This document shows positions 21,521 to 33,358 of a DNA stretch of 64,000 bases, piece after piece. Position 1 is the first letter of the stretch. Every line of letters starts with the position of its first letter. Source of the DNA: Arthonia radiata (taxonomy: Eukaryota > Ascomycota > Arthoniomycetes > Arthoniales > Arthoniaceae); NCBI GenBank assembly GCA_002989075.1, contig PSQN01000004.1:62001-126000 (forward strand), read 5' to 3'. Under the pieces are notes generated by a model. That model was not told where the DNA came from. It made no database searches and saw only the letters and a program-made list of their open reading frames with translations. The translations under genes and the position numbers were made by a program.

Positions 21521-22320
21521 GCGACTTCATGCGACTGTGTCGTTGATTCTGCTGACCACCAAGGTTGCTAATACATATCTTTTCCCTACGAGAGGTGGCC
21601 AAATCGTCAAGACTGATACGTCTCATGATGAAGACTTCGAGCGAGCACCATGGTCTCTGAAACAACCGCCGCCGTCACCGCTTAGTCCACCCTCTCGCTG
21701 CGTCAAGCTGCTAGGCTTCTTCGTGCAAGTTAGGGCGCGTAAATGTCGAGCCCTCGTTCAACAGCTGTCGATCTACCGGGCTCATATGCAGCGCCTCGCA
21801 TGAGATGGCATCACAGCCAGTACTTCCGGGTTCGAGCAAGACGTTGGGCAGACGATCTTGCTCCTGCAACAATTGATGAAGCAGTGTAAGTGGATAGCCA
21901 TGTACACGATGACGAAGCAGATAAACGCATGGTCATAAGCATCTCGACAACATGTTGATCTGTTTTGACGACAATTCGGATGCTGGTGAAATTGCCGGTT
22001 TGTGTGTCCTTTTTGACCACCCTGCTCTCTTCGTCCAACTATGTTGATGGGTTTACATGCCATATTCTCTGCGACCAAGCACAAACTCCATTAGGTGGAG
22101 GGGGAAATAATCAGAGAGTGTGACACAGATCGTGTGAAAAAGCAGCCGTCTCAGGCAGCCGTATGTTTATCAAGTAGCGTGCCGCCATCCCGGCGATTAT
22201 CAAATGTGAGCGGGTATCCATCCATCATGCCATCATGTCCTCATGCACATAAAACGCCGCCTGTTCAAAATCGCCTCCTGTACATTGACCGAGAACGTTC
22301 TCTTTGCGAGATCCCGTTAT
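21521..22320. other. Convergent intergenic region
   Basis: About 800 bases between two genes transcribed towards each other. No coding frame of quality; 3' UTRs expected. Confidence 0.5.
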
Positions 22321-24162
22321 TCAACGGTATCCCTCACCTCCAGGATATGCCCTCCCCCTAACCCCATTCACGCCGCCCGGGGTGACGTACCGATGCGCAG
22401 GCGTGGAGTCACGCGGACTGACGACGCTTCCACCGCTCATACTACTAGTCGAGCTGTTCGCGTCGGCAGTGCGACTGTACATGCGCGGTTCCCGACGGTC
22501 GAAACGTACGCTTGGCGCGCCTGTGTCGGAGCCCGCTCCACCACCTGACACCCCGACGCCTGCGGGCAATGACGACGGCCCAGAGACATGGCTGCCAGCG
22601 TCCGACCAGGGATCTTTGAAATTGGTGGCTGCTCGAGGCCGGCCAGAGATGCTCCGTCCTCCATGTCCGTCAAGATTCGCATTCGGGCTGCGGCCGCCGA
22701 CGCTTTTGCGGTGGCTGTGGGGCGCGCGTGGAGGTCCGTCGTCGGGCGACAATGCACTTCCTGAGCTCTTCCGCCGTCCTTCGTTCGCGCTGAAGTGTGC
22801 TCGTCGCCCGCCGCTTTGGCTGCCGGACTCATCTGAGTGCTGGCGTCCATAGTCCGCGGACTTTCTCCGTTCTCTTTCGCGACTCTTGGGGTTCGATAGG
22901 TCGTTCAGGTATGTGGTGCTCGGTGACGGCTGTGTCGGGGTCTGCTCTTGTGAATCCAAGCCTCGGCCAAAGTATTCGTTCGTGCTTGGGTCGTGAGACC
23001 TATGCCGCCTTGGTTGATGTCGAGGAGGCGGTCTTTCGTCGGACGTGCTATCTGCAGGTGTGCCAGGCGCATGGCCGCTCCGACTTCTTCTGGCGGCGCG
23101 CGGACGAGAGGTGGATTGCGAGCCCTGCCTTGGTAAGCGGGGTCGCGAGGAGGAGTGGTGATGCTCATAGTCCTCGTCGTCGACGCGCGCGTCCCGGCTG
23201 TGTTTTCGCTGACGAGACCCGTGATCATTCGACGCGCTTGGGTTTGAGCCGCCAGACCAGAGGAAAGGGTTGGCAATGTTCCGGACGGTCAGCGCCACGG
23301 CCTTCCCTCCCTCTTTTAGCTTGGGTGGTGCAGCTTTGGAGAAGGACCGCACAATCTTGGGTCTGTCATCGGAGGCCGTGCGGTGGTGAGAGTCGGAGAA
23401 GTAGCGGTCACGCTCTGTGCCTGGCGTGCTGGGACCATCGGCGGCAGCGGAGACTGGGCGTGAGTGCGAGTGTGAATGGTGTGCTATTTCGCGGTGGCGG
23501 GAAGTAGCATCCACGACGTCTGCTTGGAGGCGGTGTGCAACACTATCGTGCCAGCGTTCCATACCGGGGTCTGGATGTGCTGGAAAGCAAGCAAGTGGGA
23601 GTATCTTGGGGAATGGTTGTTTGCTCTCTGGATCGCGAATGTCATACTGCTTGAGGGCATTCTGCAAGAACACGGCATGTTCCTGCGGACCGAGTAGGAG
23701 CTGTATGGTCTGCCATGTGACGAAACCTCTGGGCTTGAGGGCGGGAATCGATGGGGCGGAATAGTCGGCGTCGTCGGCGGAGAGGTCGGGTTGGAGGGAG
23801 TGGAGGCAGCCGAGGGACTTGTATACGAAAGCTATTGAGGAGGCGTCGTTGTCAATGAAGAGAGGATCGTAGTTTCCCCCGACCTCCTTGTAGAAGGAGG
23901 CGAGTTGGGATGGAGTGAGGTCGCGGGTCTCTGGGATGGGGTGTTTCTTGCTCTGGAGTGAGTCAGTGGGCGGTCGTGAGGTCCGAGAGAAGGGACGAAA
24001 GCGTACAATACCAACGGCAATACCTCTCAGTAGTCTGTCGAGCTTCTCGGTAGGAGATCTGTTACGTTTGAAGAGGTATCCCCAATACTGCGCCGCTGGG
24101 TCGTCGGTCTTGAGCTGCGATCCGTAGCTGACGTCGCTCTTGATCTCGGACATCGTGGCCAT
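22321..24162 (-). CDS. DUF7514 domain protein
   Basis: Exons 24007-24162 and 22321-23952 give 595 residues. The 54-nt stretch 23953-24006 has a GTACGC donor, CTGACT branch and CAG acceptor, and its removal restores the family line LLRGIAVGI / SKKHPIPETRDLTP; it is in frame and stop-free, so a reader using the open frame alone would miss it. Residues about 28-185 form the DUF7514 domain (YWGYLFKRN, LTPSQLASFYKEVGGNYDPLF, SIAFVYKSLGCLHSLQP, GFVTWQTIQLLLGPQEH, PFPKILP-ACFP). The remaining 400 residues are disordered, rich in Ser, Arg, His and Pro. Family function is unknown; scaffold or nuclear/cytoskeletal roles would suit the composition. The start is the ATG at 24162; a second ATG lies three codons on. 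Confidence 0.85.
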   Translation of the reverse strand: MATMSEIKSDVSYGSQLKTDDPAAQYWGYLFKRNRSPTEKLDRLLRGIAVGIVRFRPFSRTSRPPTDSLQSKKHPIPETRDLTPSQLASFYKEVGGNYDPLFIDNDASSIAFVYKSLGCLHSLQPDLSADDADYSAPSIPALKPRGFVTWQTIQLLLGPQEHAVFLQNALKQYDIRDPESKQPFPKILPLACFPAHPDPGMERWHDSVAHRLQADVVDATSRHREIAHHSHSHSRPVSAAADGPSTPGTERDRYFSDSHHRTASDDRPKIVRSFSKAAPPKLKEGGKAVALTVRNIANPFLWSGGSNPSASNDHGSRQRKHSRDARVDDEDYEHHHSSSRPRLPRQGSQSTSRPRAARRSRSGHAPGTPADSTSDERPPPRHQPRRHRSHDPSTNEYFGRGLDSQEQTPTQPSPSTTYLNDLSNPKSRERERRKSADYGRQHSDESGSQSGGRRAHFSANEGRRKSSGSALSPDDGPPRAPHSHRKSVGGRSPNANLDGHGGRSISGRPRAATNFKDPWSDAGSHVSGPSSLPAGVGVSGGGAGSDTGAPSVRFDRREPRMYSRTADANSSTSSMSGGSVVSPRDSTPAHRYVTPGGVNGVRGRAYPGGEGYR

Positions 24163-24762
24163 TCTGTCCAAGTAGTGATACGCCGAACAGCGTTTGAATC
24201 ATTGAGATTACGAAAGCAGAGCAAATGAAATAAGAATGGGGGGCGTGAGCAACGAAGAAAGAGAAGACGAGTCAGCGGTGAGCAGCATCTTGTTTGGTCA
24301 GGCACCCGACTCGCGTCACAGGCGTCACTAACCTAACACGTACCCGACTATGCCCCTTTCAGCCTGCTCTTTGGCCCCCGCAGGCTGCCTTGCTCCTCTG
24401 GTGGTCCAGCATGCCCATCTCCACCTTGATTGCTCATCTCTCGTATCTTGACACGTGCCTGACTTGTTGGAGCTCGTCGAAGCAATGAAATACAATTCTA
24501 TGAGGAAGCTTGGAACCCTAGTAGCAGCAGCAGCAGTGCAGGGACACATTTGATGATGGGCATTATCATTAATTGTCGAGCTACATAGGACTCGGCCTGC
24601 CATCTAGGCTGGAGCTGACAAAGGAGTGACGCAACGCCTGAACGTCTCGAGATGCAAAGAGGGATTGTGCCCGCTGCAGTGGGCGCCTGATGCCGGTACT
24701 TTTGGGGTATTTGAGCAACGCAAAGTAGTGCTCGTGGTGTGTAACTCGTCTTGCCTTCTCCC
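24163..24762. other. Intergenic region between two minus-strand genes
   Basis: About 600 bases: promoter of the DUF7514 gene and 3' UTR of the MARVEL gene. A short CAG run (about 24520-24536) is the only visible repeat. Confidence 0.5.
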
Positions 24763-25403
24763 TCAAGCGAAACCGGGCTTGCCAGGGTTGTTTGCGCGCT
24801 TGGCTTTCATCCAGAGGACTGGCAAGATCATAACGGAGCAAGCAAAGAGAATGCACAGCCCGATGCTGAGGCCCCAGATAGCCTTGGTCTCGTAGCAGTT
24901 AGCTTTCGTAGCGCCTGCCCATCCAACATAGTTGCCTTGCTTGCCAAGATTGCTACCAATGCTTTGCGTAAAAGCAAACGCATTCACTGCATTTGTAGCC
25001 GCGTCGTAGTTGTCGACTTGGTGGCACTGAAGATAGGACAGTGGCCTTCCAAGGACGACAGCAATAACAATGAAAGCAATAAGCCAGAGAAAGTCGAACG
25101 CGGTCATGATGAGGAGACCAATGTTGGCGTTGGCGTAGAAGAAGGCGATCGAAATCAGAACGTAGAACGCTGTGAGACAGGTCTGTCTGGGATTAGCATG
25201 CCATCAATCAGTGAGCTGGCTGCAGTACGCACGACTGTGAGGGTTCCAACGATCTCGCGGCAAGCTGGGTAGCCATTCGAGACGATCTCAGACACAAAAT
25301 TGGCGGTGATGCCAATAATGATGATGAAGGCGAGCAGCTGAAAGGCTCGCACGATGAGGAAGCACTTGGCCAGCGGAGGCGCGCCGTATGCTGGGACCGG
25401 CAT
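24763..25403 (-). CDS. MARVEL-like four-helix membrane protein
   Basis: Exons 25233-25403 and 24763-25182, 196 residues, one 50-nt intron with a GCTAATC branch. Four membrane spans are evident: FQLLAFIIIIGITANFV, CLTAFYVLISIAFFY, FLWLIAFIVIAVVLG and AIWGLSIGLCILFACSVMIL. The third extracytoplasmic loop carries Cys (LQCHQVD, ANCYETK) and the C-terminus is short and basic. The arrangement matches fungal MARVEL-domain proteins, which associate with plasma-membrane domains and vesicle traffic. Exact partners are unknown. Confidence 0.82.
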
Positions 25404-27130
25404 CTTGAAGATTTGCGAGTCACTCGGCTTTAAAGAAGCTGACGAGTCTGGCGTGCGGATACGTTCCCACGGTCGTGCTTGATGTAGATGTGTGGCTTCG
25501 CACCAGGCGAGACGGAAATGACTTTTGAACGAAAGGCTGTATGTTAGCAAGATTTTGCTGCGTGTAAGAAATGCTAGACCGAAGCAAAGACCCAAAGGAA
25601 AGTCGTAAACTTGAGTAATGAAGAAAACGTAATGATTGTCCTGAAGAAAAGAAGCTGGGGGTTGTAGACAGTGTACAAGTCTTAAGTACCAGACACCTAC
25701 AGCAACCACACAAACGAGTCTTAGTTCATGTTTTGGACTGCGCTGCTATTCTTTGCAGATGTCTTGGACTCAGCGCATATCCACAGCAGGTGACTAAGCG
25801 CTGTCTGGATGAATGGCAATGGGCGCCGGCGCTTACAGCAATGAAACAGGGCCACGCACAGGCCACTCAGCGATGGGCGTTCTTCATCCACACAACGTCC
25901 GTCGGTACGGAAGGCTCGCCCTTTCAGTCGTTTGACTAAACGAGATGCCTCAAGGAAGAGGCTGAACCTTGTGGATCCCAGTCGCCTGGGCGGGGCGCCA
26001 GGGAGCCGATCCGGACCGCAAAACAATGGTGAGCTTCTAGTCCTGGCGTGGCTAAAACCTCGAGCGTCTCTGCTTCCTTCTTGCACGGTGCGACAATCAA
26101 GAGATGGCAATGCGTTCGCAATGATAGAAGGGCTAATCAAATGGGAGGTACAGAGATGCGAGACAAAGGGAGATTTGCACGCCAGCAAAGCGTTAGTAAT
26201 CTCATTGGAACATGCCGGGTAATAGGCTCGTGCCATGATCAAGGCGGATGCCCGGCATAAGGGAAGAACATAAAAATATTTGCTGCACCACGTACGCTCA
26301 AAGAAGCTCAGCCTTGGCAGGACCGCAACGACCTTTCCACCTTCTCCTCACCATAATCTTCTCCTGCTCTCCCGCCTCTCGTGATAATTAGATTAAGCGA
26401 CACTCTCGAAAGGCTTGCGGCATTTAATTCGCGCGGTTCCGGTGCAATGGAACAAAGGCTCCTTCCCAACGTCGATGCATCTATCCGTCAATGCACCAGG
26501 CCGTTATGGCTTGCATGTCCAAGAAAACAATTCTCGTGCTCGCCAGCATGATTCATCATCGACTCCCCGATGTAGCCAAAAGATGCACAAGCATAGTATC
26601 TTCCAATCTTGTTGTTGCTGAGAAGGTCATCTTGAACGGCTATGCCTATCCCACGATTAAGTATTCTTCAAGCACGTCTACGTTACATGCATTCACCAAA
26701 GATGCTGTGCTGTAGATCTAGCGCCAAGCTAGTTTGTCCAATCCTCCGAGTGGCTCGATGAGCAGAAGTTCTCGTGTACGTCGGAGAAATCGCATCTCGA
26801 CATGCCATTCAAGACTCGAACTTGGATGAACCGCGACATTGGGTCCAACCCAAGAGCGCGGTCAAAAAGCCACTTTATGCAACTCTATCTTGTGCTACAT
26901 GCCGGAGAACGTACGCTATGCATTCAAAGGCTAGCCTGCCAGTTCATTGGTACGGTACAAGGTATTATGACATATTCCTAACGGGGCAATCGTCTGGTTA
27001 GCGAGCGCCTGGACTAGACTGCAAAGACGTGCAGACGTTGCCAGTAGTTATGCAACATTGTTCCTACTTCATAATGGTTTGAAGCCCGCGAGGCTCCCTG
27101 CTCCGTTCGACAGCGTCATGAGCATACGCG
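25404..27130. other. Divergent intergenic region, 1.7 kb
   Basis: Between the MARVEL gene (minus) and the PTH11-like gene (plus). A minus-strand open frame of about 170 codons (25721-26242) has no recognisable domain and odd composition. An AT-rich box and CT-rich run near 26265-26370 look promoter-like, but I cannot place a gene behind them. Confidence 0.45.
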
Positions 27131-28420
27131 ATGAGTATCCATGAGAGAACGACGGAATCATTGTCGAATGTACACGCACGAGGTGTCATCGCTGTATGTA
27201 TCATCTTCACGGTGCTAGCGACTTGCGTCGTCGCAGCTCGTGTCTCGTCAAGGATCCTGAAAGGCATCAAGATTGGCCTTGACGACGTTCTGGCTATTGG
27301 AAGCCTTGTGAGTAAGGAATCGCAGTAAGCAAGCAAACAATTAACGTAGTCAGGGGTTCTACTACACCCTGGTCGCGCAGGAGATCATAGGTCTGTGTGA
27401 TGTACCAAAGTCGTGAGGAGATGACTGACGCCATCTAGCCGTAACGATTGGTGGACTTGGTCACCACATTGTTCACGTGCCAGCGGAACCTCGAGTCGTC
27501 TTCGCGAAGGTCAATTTGATGACAATACCTACCAAATGCTTCACCGTTGTCGAGCTGACACAACCACGTCTGCCCAGATTACAGTCTTTGCACAGCTCTC
27601 CTACATAGCGACTATGTGTCTAGTACGCTGGTCGATCTGCTGGCTGTTCATTCGAATATTTGTCACGAAACCGTTCAGGAAAGTAGGTAAGTACGCACTC
27701 CAATGGAAGCACTTGACTCGTCTGAGATGACATGCGACAGCATACGGCATGATGATACTGAACGGCGTCTGGATGATATGGAACACTATCTCAGTAGCAC
27801 TGCAGTGTATACCTCTGTCCCACCTCTGGGATCCAACAAAGCCCGCAAAATGCATCAGCGAGATTGCAATCGTGGGAGTCTCCGCGGGTTGGGGTCTTCT
27901 GATGGAAATTATCATCTGGGCCCTCCCAGTGCCCATGGTGTGGAGCCTCAACACGCCGAGACACAACAAGGTTGCGCTCACAGCGGTGTTTGCATTGGGC
28001 ATCTTCGACATCATTATCGGCATTATTCGTGTTATCACAGTGGTGCAAGTTGATCTCACAGATCCAACATGGTCCGAGGTTAGCGCCGTCGAGTGGGTGG
28101 TCATTGAGCCGAGTGTCGCCATCATATGCATCAGCTTACCGATTTGTCGACCTGCTCTAGAGAGACTTCTACCAGCTAGCCTTCGTCGTTCATTCGGTTC
28201 TTGGGGCGACAGGTCTCCGCACCTAGAGGCCCGTGGCAGATCACAACGGGCTAGATATGATGTCGAATTGGCCTCTGCCACGCCGGAGAGCAGCCTTTAT
28301 CGTGCTGGTCAAACACACAAAGATAAATGGACAGATTCTGTCAGTGGTAACAGCCGTCAAGATTCGACCTACGTCGAGGGGGCTCCGCCGCTTCCACCAT
28401 ATCCACCGGCCAAGATTTGA
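27131..28420 (+). CDS. PTH11-like rhodopsin-domain integral membrane protein
   Basis: Five exons: 27131-27307, 27354-27390, 27439-27509, 27578-27686, 27741-28420, giving 357 residues. Introns are 46, 48, 68 and 54 nt; introns 2 and 3 use weaker donors (GTCTGT, GTCAAT) yet are the choices that keep frame and homology (GFYYTLVAQEIIG, AVTIGGLGHHIVHVP, ITVFAQLSYIATMCLVRWSICWLFIRIF split across exons). Seven membrane helices are expected. GLGHH and the WSICWLFIRIF helix are typical of the fungal rhodopsin-like domain found in PTH11-type receptors. No CFEM domain precedes it. The C-terminal 75 residues are cytosolic and Ser/Arg-rich. The ligand is unknown. Confidence 0.82.
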
Positions 28421-28909
28421 TCGATCTTATAGTTCTTGTCATACCATTCAACGAGGGCGATAACGTGGGCATTTGGTCTACGCGAAATACCGCTTAGCTG
28501 GACGCCTCGAGGCACCAAAGGGGCAGAGAGAGACGATGTCACGAGTAGCTGTAATTTCTGGGTTGGTTACGTTGCGTAGTGAATCTTGACCTACCATTAG
28601 CATTCTACGTCTTGCAAGCTTTGCCTTCACCGGAATCAATGCCGAGCATAATCTAACGATTGAGAATCTCAATGATGGGCACCGGTGCTCTGAGCGCGTC
28701 TGGTGGTGCCAAGACCCCACTTCGTTCTCGCACATGCGCTTCCGTCGTGCCGTCATCCTCCCTTACAGTTGTGGAGTGGAATGGGATCCTGCCTCTGCGC
28801 ATAGGGTCTCTTCCTTTGCACTCGGCCTCTTCAGCCGTCGTGTCTCTGCTACCAATAACGCGGACGAGCTCCGCCTCGTACACCGCGTTGAACCAGCATC
28901 ACCGGCGCA
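28421..28909. other. Intergenic region
   Basis: About 490 bases of 3' UTR and amidase promoter. No other feature seen. Confidence 0.5.
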
Positions 28910-30719
28910 ATGAGCTACTTCCTCGAGTACTTCCGGCACAAGCGGGACTGGTACGCTTGTCCGTTGACACCAACGTGCATAGAGCAGTTTTTTGACGTGC
29001 AAAATTAGTAGACGCAAGCAAGCTGAGCGAGATGAGCGTATCGCTACGCTGTCTGCAGAGTACCACCGGCCGGTGACGGAGAAAGACAGCAAGATCCTCA
29101 ACGCGCCGATCGAAGAGCTGGTTCAAGATGTACAAGATGAGCACACGAATCCTGTGGACGTATTGCGCGCCTATGGCAAGGTTGCAATTGCGGCGCATAA
29201 GAAGACGACTTGCTTGACGGAGATCATGCTGCCACAGGCTGAGCAATGGGCGACATCAGAAGTAAACCTCAAGGGCCCGCTTGCAGGCATTCCCGTCTCG
29301 TTGAAAGACTCTATCAGCGTTGAAGGCTTCGATACCTCAGTAGGCTACTCTTGCAATACATTTGACCCAGCACCCAAAGACGGGGTCATGGCGCGTCTGC
29401 TGAAAGAAGCCGGCGCTATCCCGTTTGTGAAGACCAACTGCCCCATCACACTGCTCTCGTTTGAGTCTACGAACGACGTCTGGGGACGCTGCAAGAATCC
29501 GCACAACGATAAGTATTCGCCGGGCGGTAGCACCGGCGGAGAAGGCGCTTTGCTCGCCTATGGCGGAAGCAGGATAGGCATCGGCTCGGACGTCGCAGGG
29601 TCAGTCCGCGCTCCAGCTCATTTCTCGGGTTGCTACAGCCTGCGGTGCTCGACAGGACGCTGGCCCAAGTCTGGGATGAAGACAAGCATGTATGGCCAGG
29701 AAGGGATTCCAAGCGTCTTCAGTCCCATGACACGAACTCTGAATGATTTGGTGTACTTCACGCGAAGCTTCATTAAGATGAAACCATGGCGGCTTGACGC
29801 TGGAGTGCACCCGATCGAATGGCGAGACCGTGCAGAGCAAGAGGTACGTGAGCAGAAGCGTCTGAGAATAGGCGTGATGCGCACCGATCGCGTGGTCGAC
29901 CCAGCTCCTGCATGTGCGCGTGCCTTGGAAGAGACTGTACAATCGCTGAAGAAAGACGGCCACGACGTGTTCGACGTAAGCCCACCGGATGCATACGAAG
30001 CCTTCAAAATCGCTTCGGTGCTCCTGAACTCAGACGGTGGTCGCACTTGGGAGTCTTTCGTCCGGCCCGGTGAATGGATGGATCCTGGCGCGGGTCAACT
30101 CTTCAAAGCAATGCACCTGTGGAGGCCAGTGCGATACGTGTGGTATTTCTGGGTGAAATACGTGCGGCGCGACAACATCTGGGCGGACTTGATCAGCGTC
30201 TGGTACGAAAAGAGTGCCTACGAGCACTGGCAATGGGTAGCGAAACGCGAAGTCTACAAGCAGAAGTTTCACGAATGGTGGATTGAGGAGGCGAAGATGG
30301 ATTTCATGTTGACGCCGCCGAATGCGACGCCCGCTGTGCCTCACGATGGTATGAAGGGTGCTGTGAGTAGCTGTGGCTACACGTTTCTCTTCAATCTGGT
30401 GAGTGGCTCCTGGCAGGTATTTGGTCGTGCAAGGCGCTGACGCTTTCTGCAGCTCGACTACTCATGCGGCATTATTCCGGTGACGCATGTGCAGAGCGAG
30501 AAAGATACGCTTCCAGCCAAATTCAATATTGGCGCATTGAACGGTGTGGCGCGTGGCGCATACAAGCACTACGATGCGAAGAAGATGGACGGTCTGCCAG
30601 TGGGCGTTCAAGTAGTGGGCCAGAGACTGAGCGAAGAAAGAGTGCTGGCAGCGATGGAGCGCATTGAAGGCGCGCTGGAAAGACACAACGGCGGTAAATA
30701 TATCTTGCTGAATGGCTGA
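28910..30719 (+). CDS. Amidase, amidase-signature family
   Basis: Three exons: 28910-28950, 29009-30398, 30453-30719 (introns 58 and 54 nt), 565 residues. The short first exon supplies the start MSYFLEYFRHKRDC; the large frame by itself has no ATG at its head. The Ser-cisSer-Lys triad is Lys113 (VSLKDS), Ser188 (GGSTGG) and Ser212 (SDVAGSVR). The usual amidase ending GLPVGVQVVG is in exon 3. The enzyme hydrolyses amides (fungal acetamidase/general amidase type) in the cytosol; the substrate is not known. Ser212 sits in AGS rather than the common GGS, a minor variation. Confidence 0.9.
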
Positions 30720-31453
30720 GGAAATTTCGAGCCATTTTTCGATGCCAACGATGCCGCGCCAGAGTAGCAGTGGAGCGTTTGGTGGAGGGATTGCGGGATT
30801 TTGCTGACCTCGATGAGGCTGATACCCTGCACCCGATGCTCCTGAGGAATTGATTACTCCGTACTGGAGAAGCTGTCGACCAGACTGACATGCAAGGACA
30901 GAGCGTCTCGTCATGAGTGCGTCAGATGCACAATGCGGAGAGACACGTGGACGAGAGTGACGGAGGAGAGCCGGACGTTGCTACGGAGGGCGGGAGTGGT
31001 GGAGATCTTGAAAGAGATGGCTGGGAGTGGTGGTGGAGGGGGGCGCTAAAGACGCGTCAGCCAGACCATCACGAGTGCCCCGTTTGGGCGCAAATCATGA
31101 TCGACGCCAGTACTCGTCTCTCTGGCACCTTCCCAATCTCTCTCTCCGACCACCTTCATCTCCCTCGCTCCCTCTCCCAATCACTCCACGTCACCGCTTC
31201 TCTTCTCTCTCTTCCTTCTTGTACATCTTTTCTTCATCAATAATCTGTTCGACCTTTGCCAGCTCAGACTCGATCCGCGGAGGCCCCTGATACTGCTATT
31301 TAGCTGGCTTCCGCATTATAATAACAACCACCCATCCCACTACAACCAACACCCCTGCAACCGCCACCTGGTCGTTCAATTCGAGCGAGGGGGCTCTCAG
31401 GATCTCCAAAACTTCAACCAGGCTGCGAAACAATAACACACTCCCCTCGGCGC
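30720..31453. other. Intergenic region with purine-to-pyrimidine switch
   Basis: About 30950-31045 is purine-rich (GA/GG-rich) on the plus strand and 31130-31240 is strongly pyrimidine-rich (CTCTCT-CCNCT). The latter probably belongs to the promoter/leader of the next gene. No coding sequence is seen. Confidence 0.5.
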
Positions 31454-32606
31454 ATGGTCGCAATGGCTCGAGGACGATTTCTTCTCCGTGTCTCCACCAT
31501 CGCAATTGCCACAGTGCTCCTTCTGCCCGTAGTATGGCTCCTTTTGCCCTTCCCCAAGTTCGGACAAGACAATTACTGGTATCCAACGTATCGAATGCGC
31601 AATAGCAAGACGTTGACGAGAGTATACAAGTGAGTGCACCGTGCCCCTTTCCCTGGACACAGCCGCTGACCGCGTGTCTAGCACGGCAGCATTCTTCCCA
31701 ACGCATCCAGCACACGAAGGCGGGCCCTCAATCCCTGTGCGACCGTTCGATTATCAGTATTTTGCCATCGACTTCACCCTCTACAACAATATCCTCCTTG
31801 TCAACAACGCCTCGATTGAGCTGCGAAGCTCCATTGCCTCCCTCGTCTCTCATGAAATACGGACAACGATCAACGCCAGGATCAGTACACCGGAAGGCGT
31901 CACGCCAACATGGTGGCCGTTCGGCGATAGCGCCGAGATGCATTGGCAGAGCGAGCAAGCATACGCAGGGTTACCGATCATCGTCCGACGTCAATTCGAT
32001 GATTTAACGCATCATTTCGAACTGTTGCCCGACCTGTCCCATCTTCCATCGAATATGTCTGACGCAAAGCCGCCCAGCGTCACCTCGCTTATCAAGCTCA
32101 AGTGGGACGAGAACAGGATGTCTGAAGAATACAACACGATCGAGTGTGTCATGTCTGACAGTCCGTTCTCGGAAACACCATCACAGATCTACTACTTGCG
32201 ACGATTACTGCTGCCGATTATTAATGGGCCCTTCAAGCCTCTTGTGGAAGGCTACGGCCGGATCGTGAGCGGCATCTTTGCAATAACAGGCCAGACCGTT
32301 GGCACAGCAATACTCTACATGTATTTCGCATCTTTGAGCAGCATTTTGGCATGGTTTGGGCATGGCAGGCCAGCAGCTGAGTCGATGCTTCGGTCAGCCA
32401 ATAGAAGGGCAAAGCTCCAGCAAGTCGAGACGATTGCACGACGGCTCGACGACTTGCGCGTGCACGAGGCCGACAAGTACGGCTCGTTGCCCGTCGGTCT
32501 CATTGTTGCTGCCTTCACTGGCCGAAGTCACCGCCACGCATCCGAAAAGCGGAGAAAGAGGTTAGCCGAGAAAGTTGATCTGGAGAAGGGCGACAGCCTC
32601 GACTGA
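31454..32606 (+). CDS. Orphan two-helix membrane protein
   Basis: Exons 31454-31629 and 31682-32606 with a 52-nt intron, 366 residues. An N-terminal signal-anchor helix (VSTIAIATVLLLPVVWLLLP) is followed by a luminal or extracellular domain of about 200 residues with no family I recognise (FDYQYFAIDFTLYNNILLVN, RRQFDDLTHHFELL, one Cys in IECVMSD). A second helix (IFAITGQTVGTAILYMYFAS) near residue 270 leads to a basic cytosolic tail (SEKRRKRLAEK) that may form a coiled coil (LQQVETIARRLDDLRVHE). The first of two in-frame ATGs (31454, 31463) is used. Role unknown. Confidence 0.75.
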
Positions 32607-33358
32607 TTGGTGGCTTGTACAGGGCACCCACTTTGAAAATCGTCTAGCGTTCAAGTATCATGGACAGGCGCTCTGGGGGAACTGGACATACATATACATA
32701 CATCACTATTTATGAGAGCTGACAGGCTTACGTAGGTAGACTAATCTATAATCGGTTGTTGAGCAGGCAATACAACAGCGTTATCATCATCATCATCCGT
32801 CATCATCATCATTCTCCAGTCTGTTTTTTGACACTCGTGAATGCCACATGAGATGGACGAATTTCGTGAAAAACGCTACAACAATCCTACGTCAGTGCGC
32901 CGTAAGGCGTGGACCAGACGAAAATGCGTAAAACTTACCACAACGATATGGCATGCGTCACACGGCGAAAGGTCAAAATTGTGTGCGAGTCTTTTTCTTC
33001 TTACCCGCGAGCCTCCTGTTGATGGTATTGCGATCTCTACAGGATTGATTCTTTCCATCCATCTTCGCTGTCCGTTTACAGCACGTTGGACAGACGCTCT
33101 AATCTCACAATCTTACACAGGACCTGTCACGATAGCTACGGCTTTTCTCTCCACGCCACCTCGAGCGCATTATCTACAACAGTGCTTGCCTAGTAACATC
33201 TCTCACTTTTCAATCGCGACCATCTTACAACAGCTACCGTGTTCTGGCCGCAACCACTTCGGACGTCCCTTATTACACGCCTTCGGCCACTTACAGCGTA
33301 GCACTCAAGCCTAGGAATCCGGTTCCAGATACCTTCACCTCCCACCTCCACCTTCACG
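32607..33358. other. Intergenic region
   Basis: About 750 bases: 3' UTR, an ATC-type microsatellite, and the promoter of the first member of the F-box-like cluster. No gene seen. Confidence 0.5.
32782..32812. repeat. Interrupted (ATC)n microsatellite
   Basis: Five and then four ATC/CAT units separated by CCGT. It lies downstream of the orphan membrane-protein gene. Confidence 0.8.

Noticed and set aside
22797-23507. Plus-strand frame of 236 codons opposite the DUF7514 gene
   Set aside because: It is the antisense shadow of the Ser/Arg-rich tail of that gene.
25721-26242. Minus-strand open frame of 173 codons
   Set aside because: Skewed Cys/Arg/Ser content typical of a non-coding frame; no family likeness.
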